This document shows, one piece after another, positions 42,335 through 46,388 of a stretch of DNA of 46,388 nucleotides (position 1 is its first letter; every line of letters begins with the position of its first letter). The translations under genes were made by a program, and so were the position numbers. The notes under the pieces are model-generated. The model searched no databases and was not told the DNA's origin. It saw only the letters and a list, made by a program, of their open reading frames with translations. This DNA comes from Rhodospirillales bacterium (GTDB lineage: Bacteria > Pseudomonadota > Alphaproteobacteria > CACIAM-22H2), in NCBI GenBank assembly GCA_016794025.1, contig JAEUKX010000097.1, positions 1-46,388 on the forward strand. The letters run 5' to 3'.

Positions 42335-42658
42335 TCAGATCGGCATGCGGATGATTTCCTGGTAGGCCGCAACGACGCGGTCGCGCACCGCGACGGCGGC
42401 CTGGAGCGTGGTCTCGGCGGCGGAGAGCGCCTGCACGACCTGGCCGACATCGGCCTTGCCGGCAAGCGCCTGGAGGCTGGCCTTCTCGCCCGCCTTCAGC
42501 GACTGCATCGTGCCCTGTGCCGCCTGCGCGAGGACGGCACCGAAATCGGCGGCGCCGGCAGCGGCCGGATCCTGCGAACCGTCCGCCGCCGCGGAGCGCG
42601 CGATGCGTGCGGCGCCCTGATAGGCGGCGGCGGCGAGAGACGGAGGGGTGATGGCCAT
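42335..42658 (-). CDS. fliE: Flagellar hook-basal body protein FliE
   Basis: FliE links the MS ring to the rod. The 107-residue protein has an Ala-rich variable N-terminus and the family C-terminus: GKADVGQVVQALSAAETTLQAAVAVRDRVVAAYQEIIRMPI, ending in the typical YxEIxRMxI. The start is the ATG at 42658. It lies between flgC and fliQ in the same direction. Confidence 0.95.
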   Translation of the reverse strand: MAITPPSLAAAAYQGAARIARSAAADGSQDPAAAGAADFGAVLAQAAQGTMQSLKAGEKASLQALAGKADVGQVVQALSAAETTLQAAVAVRDRVVAAYQEIIRMPI

Positions 42659-42679
42659 GGCGTTTCCTTCGGGCGGCTA

Positions 42680-43090
42680 TCAGCCGCGCAGCAGGTCGAT
42701 GGTGCGGGTGAGCATGCTCTTCGAGGTCTCGATGACCGAGATGTTGGCCTCGTAGGAACGCTGCGCCTGGCGCATGTCCATCACCTCGATGAGATTGTTG
42801 ACGTTCGGCGCCAGGACGTAGCCTTCCGCGTCCGCTGCCGGGTGCGAGGGCTCGTAGCGACGCGTGAAGGACGTCTTGTCGGTGCCGATCTTGCCCACGC
42901 GCACGGTCTGCGCGCCGATCTGGCGGTCGAGGATGTTGCGGAAGCTGATCGTCTTGCGCCGGTAGGGGTCGGCGCCCGGCGTCTCGCCCAGCGAGTCGGC
43001 GTTGGCGATGTTCTCGGCGATCACGCGCATGCGGGTCGACTGGGCCGCCATGCCGGCGGCCGAGACGCGCATCGATTTCTGCAGGTCCAT
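42680..43090 (-). CDS. flgC: Flagellar proximal rod protein FlgC
   Basis: FlgC is a proximal rod subunit exported through the flagellar apparatus. The 136-residue protein begins MDLQKSMRVSAAGMAAQSTRMRVIAENIANADSLGETPGADPYRRK, the rod-protein N-terminal motif with the ANxxT/S segment, and ends MDMRQAQRSYEANISVIETSKSMLTRTIDLLR, the conserved C-terminal helix. The start is the ATG at 43090. Confidence 0.96.
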   Translation of the reverse strand: MDLQKSMRVSAAGMAAQSTRMRVIAENIANADSLGETPGADPYRRKTISFRNILDRQIGAQTVRVGKIGTDKTSFTRRYEPSHPAADAEGYVLAPNVNNLIEVMDMRQAQRSYEANISVIETSKSMLTRTIDLLRG

Positions 43091-43102
43091 CGTCGTCTCC
43101 CC

Positions 43103-43507
43103 TTATCCGCCGGTCCGGCCGATGGCCGTGCGCAGCATCGCGAGCTGGCGGCGGTAGATGTTGGTCGTGAGCTGGTAGTCCATCGCCGTGTCGGCGACCT
43201 TCATCAGCTCGGTATCGAGCTGCACGGAATTTCCGGACAGGGTCGTTTCGGAGGGGCGCGGCTTGTCCTCGCGGTCGGGCCCCGGAATGATCTTGCTCGT
43301 GAGATGCTTCTGCGTCGTCGTCGTGGCTGTCAGGCGTGCGCTCTGGGCGCGCATCTCCGCGCGGAAATCGATCGGCTTCAGGTCGCGCGGCTGGAAGTTC
43401 GGCGTGTCGGCATTCGAGACGTTCTGCGCAAGGACGGTCTCGCGATGGCTCAACCAGTCCATGCGCCGGGCAATCATGCCGAACAGGGGCAGACGCGTAA
43501 TATCCAT
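43103..43507 (-). CDS. flgB: Flagellar proximal rod protein FlgB
   Basis: FlgB is the first rod subunit. The 134-residue protein has MDWLSHRETVLAQNVSNADTPNFQPRDLKPIDF near the N-terminus, the rod-protein signature, and ELMKVADTAMDYQLTTNIYRRQLAMLRTAIGR at the C-terminus. The start is the ATG at 43507; upstream frame extension reaches into AT-rich promoter sequence and is not coding. First gene of the leftward flagellar operon. Confidence 0.96.
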   Translation of the reverse strand: MDITRLPLFGMIARRMDWLSHRETVLAQNVSNADTPNFQPRDLKPIDFRAEMRAQSARLTATTTTQKHLTSKIIPGPDREDKPRPSETTLSGNSVQLDTELMKVADTAMDYQLTTNIYRRQLAMLRTAIGRTGG

Positions 43508-43532
43508 GGCCTTAAAAATATCGTTGAAAAGG

Positions 43533-43547
43533 TTAATAATACGTAAA
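43533..43547. promoter_or_regulatory. CtrA-box-like sequence upstream of flgB
   Basis: TTAA-N7-TAAA, one base from the TTAA-N7-TTAA CtrA consensus, at the predicted transcription start of the flgB operon. AT-rich context makes chance matches likely. Confidence 0.3.
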
Positions 43548-43574
43548 TTATCTAGAATTTTAGAGAATTTGCAA
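43547..43574 (-). promoter_or_regulatory. Candidate flgB operon promoter
   Basis: On the minus strand TTGCAA (43569-43574), 16 bp spacer and GATAAT (43547-43552) lie 40 bp upstream of flgB, in an AT-rich stretch unlike the surrounding DNA. Confidence 0.5.
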
Positions 43575-43680
43575 GTCCTTGATTCGTGCCATCGACTCAA
43601 GGCGTTGCGAAGACAATCTTCGGCACTGCGGCAGCTATTCTGACGACGTAAGCGGCGGAATCCATGAGTAAAATAGACTT

Positions 43681-43695
43681 TTAAGAAAGTTTTAG
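43681..43695. promoter_or_regulatory. CtrA-box-like sequence upstream of the fliO-fliP operon
   Basis: TTAA-N7-TTAG, one base from the CtrA consensus, about 87 bp before the FlhB-like gene. A counterpart to the site near flgB; tentative. Confidence 0.3.
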
Positions 43696-43781
43696 CGGGT
43701 TTGCGGTAACCCTTCCGGAACGTATGTCCGCCGTGCCGGCTATCGGCTCGGCCATCGCGAAAGTCCTGAAAGCCGCCTGCC

Positions 43782-44117
43782 TTGGCCCGCCGTCCGCCCC
43801 GTTCCCTCCAGCGCCCGTTCGACCCGGACAAGAAGCGGGCCGTCGCGCTCGAATACGCGCGCGAAAGCGATCCGGCACCGCGCGTCACCGCGAAGGGCGA
43901 AGGGCTTCTTGCCGAAAAGATCATCGAGATCGCACGTGCGCATGGCGTGACGGTCCGCGAGGACCGCGATCTCGTGCAGCTCCTTGGCGCCGTCGACATC
44001 GACAGCCCGATCCCGGTCGAGGCTTTCCAGGCCGTGGCCGAGATCCTTTCGTACATCTACCGCAGGCAAAGCGCGCTTGCGGGCAACCGTCAGCCGTCCG
44101 CGGACAAGCACCCATGA
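43782..44117 (+). CDS. FlhB C-terminal-domain-like protein (FlhX-type)
   Basis: A 111-residue protein resembling the cytoplasmic end of FlhB without the membrane part or NPTH cleavage motif. The segment KKRAVALEYARESDPAPRVTAKGEGLLAEKIIEIARAHGVTVREDRDLVQLLGAVDIDSPIPVEAFQAVAEILSYIYRR matches the post-cleavage FlhB domain. Such proteins (YlqH/FlhX type) can partly replace the cleaved FlhB fragment in export switching. The start is a TTG at 43782, taken as the first start before the conserved part. It is coupled by ATGA to the next gene and heads the rightward flagellar operon. Confidence 0.85.
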   Translation: MARRPPRSLQRPFDPDKKRAVALEYARESDPAPRVTAKGEGLLAEKIIEIARAHGVTVREDRDLVQLLGAVDIDSPIPVEAFQAVAEILSYIYRRQSALAGNRQPSADKHP

Positions 44118-44386
44118 GAGCAGTCGAAGTCCTTCAAGCGATCGTTGACCTGACGCGCGACATCGACGATGCGCGCACGGCGCTGCATCGCGGGCAGGAC
44201 GTCGCCCTCGAGGGACTTGACGGCCGCGTGCGTGAAATCTGCCTCAACGCGACGGAGCTTCCGAAGGCCGAGGGGCTTGCCTGTGCGAGCGCGCTGGACG
44301 GCGTGTCGCATGCCCTTGACCGGCTGCGCGGAACGCTTGCGCATGTCGGCACGAACGGTTCCTCCGGCGTCGGAGCGATGCGATGA
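44114..44386 (+). CDS. Uncharacterised protein of the flagellar operon
   Basis: A 90-residue, apparently helical, soluble protein that I do not recognise. It starts MRAVEVLQAIVDLTRDIDDARTALHRGQDVALEGLDGRVREIC and has a second helical part SALDGVSHALDRLRGTLAHV. The ATG at 44114 overlaps the upstream stop, and its own stop overlaps the fliO start, both as ATGA, so it is tightly coupled to export genes. By size and position a FliT-like chaperone or regulator is possible, but no motif proves it. Confidence 0.75.
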   Translation: MRAVEVLQAIVDLTRDIDDARTALHRGQDVALEGLDGRVREICLNATELPKAEGLACASALDGVSHALDRLRGTLAHVGTNGSSGVGAMR

Positions 44387-44661
44387 CGCTTGATCCGGAG
44401 AATCTCCTGCGCTTCGGCGCGGCGCTGGCATTCGTTATCGCGCTCATCGCCGCGGTCGCGTGGGCCGCCCGGCGCTGGATGCCGGGGAGCATGGCGTCGA
44501 ACGCCGGCCGCCGGCGCCGCCTTCAGCTCGTCGAAACCCTTGCACTCGATCCCAAGACGCGCGCGATGCTCATCCGGCGCGACGGGGTCGAGCACCTGCT
44601 CGTGGTTGGGCCTTCCGGTGCCATCCATATCGAGCGCCTGAGCGCGCCGGAGGCGGCATGA
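44383..44661 (+). CDS. fliO: Flagellar biosynthetic protein FliO
   Basis: FliO stabilises FliP during gate assembly. The 92-residue protein has one membrane segment (LLRFGAALAFVIALIAAVAWAARRW, about 8-32) and a short cytoplasmic domain RRRRLQLVETLALDPKTRAMLIRRDGVEHLLVVGPSGAIHIERL, which matches the conserved FliO core. The ATG at 44383 overlaps the upstream stop, and the gene overlaps fliP by four bases. Its position directly before fliP supports the call. Confidence 0.9.
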   Translation: MTLDPENLLRFGAALAFVIALIAAVAWAARRWMPGSMASNAGRRRRLQLVETLALDPKTRAMLIRRDGVEHLLVVGPSGAIHIERLSAPEAA

Positions 44662-45392
44662 GCCGCCTTTTCCGCATCCTTCTTCCGGCGCTCCTGATCC
44701 TCGCGCCGCTGCCCGCGATGGCGCAGAACTTCAGTCTCGACCTTGGCGATGGCACCTCGACGACGGGGCGGATCGTCCAGCTTCTGCTGCTGATGACGGT
44801 GCTTTCGCTCGCGCCGTCGATCCTGATGATGGTGACGAGCTTCGTGCGCATCGTCGTCGTGCTGTCGCTGCTGCGCACGGCGCTGGGCACCCAGCAGGCG
44901 CCGCCGAATGCCGTGCTGACATCGCTGGCCCTCTTTCTGACCTTTTTCATCATGGCGCCGGTCGGCGAGACGGCCTGGCGCGACGGCATTTCGCCTCTTA
45001 TCGATGGCCGGATCACCGAGGCGCAGTCGATCGAGCGGACGGCCAAGCCGTTCCACGACTTCATGATCGGTCATACGCGCGAACAGGATCTGGGTCTGTT
45101 CATCGATATCGCCAAAATCCCGGCACCCGAGACGCCGGAGGCCACGCCCTACCGTGTCCTGATCCCGGCCTTCATGATTTCCGAACTCCGCCGCGCGTTC
45201 GAGATCGGGTTCCTGCTGTTCATTCCCTTCGTCATCATCGACATGGTCGTGGCCGCCGTTCTCATGTCGATGGGCATGATGATGATGCCGCCGGCGATCG
45301 TCTCGCTGCCGTTCAAGCTCATCTTCTTCGTGCTGGTCGACGGCTGGTATCTGATCAGCGGATCGCTGGTCCAGTCGTTCGGGTCGGGCTAG
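44658..45392 (+). CDS. fliP: Flagellar biosynthetic protein FliP
   Basis: FliP forms the core of the flagellar export gate. The 244-residue protein has a cleavable signal (MSRLFRILLPALLILAPLPAMAQ), as FliP usually does, and about four further membrane segments. Family phrases are LLLMTVLSLAPSILMMVTSFVRIVVVLSLLRTALGTQQAPPNAVL, PAFMISELRRAFEIGFLLFIPFVIIDMVVAAVLMSMGMMMMPPAIVSLPFKLIFFVLVDGW. The start is the ATG at 44658, coupled to fliO. It is convergent with the GntR gene, with a 4-bp overlap of ends. Confidence 0.97.
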   Translation: MSRLFRILLPALLILAPLPAMAQNFSLDLGDGTSTTGRIVQLLLLMTVLSLAPSILMMVTSFVRIVVVLSLLRTALGTQQAPPNAVLTSLALFLTFFIMAPVGETAWRDGISPLIDGRITEAQSIERTAKPFHDFMIGHTREQDLGLFIDIAKIPAPETPEATPYRVLIPAFMISELRRAFEIGFLLFIPFVIIDMVVAAVLMSMGMMMMPPAIVSLPFKLIFFVLVDGWYLISGSLVQSFGSG

Positions 45393-46057
45393 CGGATCGT
45401 TCCCGTCGCCAGCGCGTGGGCCATGCCGCCCTCGACATGGCGGCGCAGGGTATCGCACGCGGCAGCCGCATCGCGGCGCAGCGCACATTCAAGCATGGCG
45501 CGGTGCTCGTCCTCCGCGATCCGGCCCCGGTAGCTCAGCGCCGTCATCTGGTAGCGCAGGTACTTGTCGAAGACGGCGGCGTGTGCGTCGATCAGCACCT
45601 TCGATCCGCATGCGGAAATCAGGGCCTGATGGAACTGCCAGTCATATCGCTTCCACGATTCGCTCGCATCCCGTTCGCCGCGCGCCATGCGTTCCTCGAA
45701 GCGCACGAGCTTGTGGTGCGCGGCGACGACGCGCGCCTCCCATTCGACGTCGCCGGCGGCGAACGACTTCTCGATCGCATCGCACTCCAGAAGCAGGCGC
45801 AGCGCCGCGATCTCCTTCATGTTCGCGACTGATACCGGCGCCACACGAAAGCCCTTCTGGCCTTCCGCGACAACGAAGCCCTCGGACGTCAACCGATTGA
45901 GGATCTCCCGCAGAGTGCTCACGCTGACGCCGCAATCCTTCGCCAATGCGTCCAGCCTCAGCCGCCGGCCCGGCGATAGGCGCCCGAAGATGATATCGGC
46001 GCGGACCCGCTCGTAAGTCCGTCCACCGACGGAGATGGTCTTGCGACTTGCCGGCAT
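45389..46057 (-). CDS. GntR/FadR-family transcriptional regulator (FCD domain)
   Basis: A 222-residue regulator. The N-terminal winged helix is TYERVRADIIFGRLSPGRRLRLDALAKDCGVSVSTLREILNRLTSEGFVVAEGQKGFRVAPVS (about 14-76), the GntR signature. The C-terminal FCD domain is all-helical, with RYDWQFHQALISACGS and, near the end, EDEHRAMLECALRRDAAAACDTLRRHVE, which carries the metal-binding His residues typical of FCD. The ATG at 46057 overlaps the stop of the upstream ORF. It probably controls the catabolic or transport genes it is clustered with; these lie mostly outside the window. Confidence 0.93.
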   Translation of the reverse strand: MPASRKTISVGGRTYERVRADIIFGRLSPGRRLRLDALAKDCGVSVSTLREILNRLTSEGFVVAEGQKGFRVAPVSVANMKEIAALRLLLECDAIEKSFAAGDVEWEARVVAAHHKLVRFEERMARGERDASESWKRYDWQFHQALISACGSKVLIDAHAAVFDKYLRYQMTALSYRGRIAEDEHRAMLECALRRDAAAACDTLRRHVEGGMAHALATGTIR

Positions 46058-46242
46058 CAGACCGATTTCCCTATCCCGGTATAGTCGTCCCTGCGCGCAA
46101 TGTCTGGCGCCGGGCGCAACGGTTCGGCTTCGTCGAGGAAGGCGTTCATCTCAGCCGTCAAGAGCCTGCCGTTCATCGGGATCGTCGTTGCGGGCATGAC
46201 CGCGACGAACAAGGTGCTCAGCGTGTCCCGCCAGCGTGTCAT
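46057..46242 (-). CDS. Small hypothetical protein
   Basis: A 61-residue ORF starting MTRWRDTLSTLFVAVMPATTIPMNGRL. It has no strong membrane segment and ends DDYTGIGKSV. I do not recognise it. Its ATG lies one base after the stop of the partial upstream gene, and its stop overlaps the GntR start, so it would be translationally coupled to both. That arrangement is the main support; it could also be a decayed fragment of a longer gene. Confidence 0.5.
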   Translation of the reverse strand: MTRWRDTLSTLFVAVMPATTIPMNGRLLTAEMNAFLDEAEPLRPAPDIARRDDYTGIGKSV

Positions 46243-46243
46243 G

Positions 46244-46388
46244 TCAGCGGCCCGGCAGGCGGGGAACGTCGTGGTCCGGGTCGCGCGGCGGCGTCACGTC
46301 CTTCATTTCCCGCATTTCCCAGTCGCCGGTGCGGAACGTGGCGACGCGGATCGTCGCGCTGTCGCGCGTGGCCGAGCGCGCCAGCCAT
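46244..46388 (-). CDS. Partial gene, C-terminal 47 residues
   Basis: The frame open from the right edge reads WLARSATRDSATIRVA, then TFRTGDWEMREMKDV and a Pro/Asp-rich tail ending LPGR before a TGA. The N-terminal part is outside the window. The product is not recognisable from this piece. It is the upstream member of the group with the small ORF and the GntR regulator. Confidence 0.55.
   Translation of the reverse strand, partial: WLARSATRDSATIRVATFRTGDWEMREMKDVTPPRDPDHDVPRLPGR

Noticed and set aside
39276..42365. Open frames of about 1000 codons on both strands over ribF and the flagellar genes
   Set aside because: They shadow ribF, flhB, fliR and fliQ, show no family motif and are Arg/His-rich as antisense frames are here.

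Overview
The window is GC-rich, densely packed chromosomal DNA from a motile Gram-negative bacterium. An alphaproteobacterium is most likely, possibly Rhodospirillales-like. The grounds are the aroA-cmk-rpsA order next to a FYDLN-acid protein gene, a GcvA-type LysR regulator, an OhrR/Ohr pair and a flagellar cluster ordered flgB-flgC-fliE-fliQ-fliR-flhB. No species-level marker is visible.

Region 1 (1-3551) is core: rpsA (cut by the window edge), cmk and aroA run leftward, and the FYDLN-acid protein gene and a tRNA-Ala(GGC) run rightward. Region 2 (3552-12514) is a 9.0 kb integrative element inserted in that tRNA gene. Its 47-bp tRNA 3' segment is repeated at the far end, and just inside both ends sits an identical 23-bp block made of two 11-bp repeats (probable integrase arm sites). 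It carries a tyrosine integrase, an AlpA-like DNA-binding protein, a zinc-finger/Toprim primase-like protein, a DUF3987 (YfjI-like) ATPase-like protein, three other leftward genes and an AT-rich cargo block with two exported proteins. No capsid, tail, portal or terminase large-subunit gene is present, so it looks like a phage-satellite-like or minimal genomic island rather than a complete prophage.

Region 3 (12515-22895) is housekeeping and metabolism: a PanE-like reductase, an ammonium transporter with a Glu in place of the first pore His, a Gfo/Idh/MocA oxidoreductase, a possibly leaderless one-TM protein gene, a MetE C-terminal-domain protein, a LysR regulator, a PilZ protein, a SpoU methyltransferase, a threonyl-tRNA synthetase lacking its TGS domain, and a FemAB/GNAT-like protein with a small membrane ORF. 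Region 4 (23047-27670) has two tandem paralogous proteins of unknown family followed by a pentapeptide-repeat protein (probable operon), then an RRM RNA-binding protein and a stand-alone receiver protein. Region 5 (27675-31630) is a DctMQP-type TRAP transporter divergent from a class II aldolase. Region 6 (31627-37822) is the ohrR/ohr peroxide-defence pair and an autoregulated-looking tetR-MFP-RND efflux operon. Region 7 (37800-40116) has a Crp-family regulator, a MaoC hydratase and ribF. Region 8 (40113-45392) holds two divergent flagellar operons: flgB-flgC-fliE-fliQ-fliR-flhB leftward, and an FlhB C-terminal-like protein, an unknown, fliO and fliP rightward. The window ends with a leftward group of a partial gene, a small ORF and a GntR/FCD regulator. 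No gene-free stretch exceeds 300 bases.
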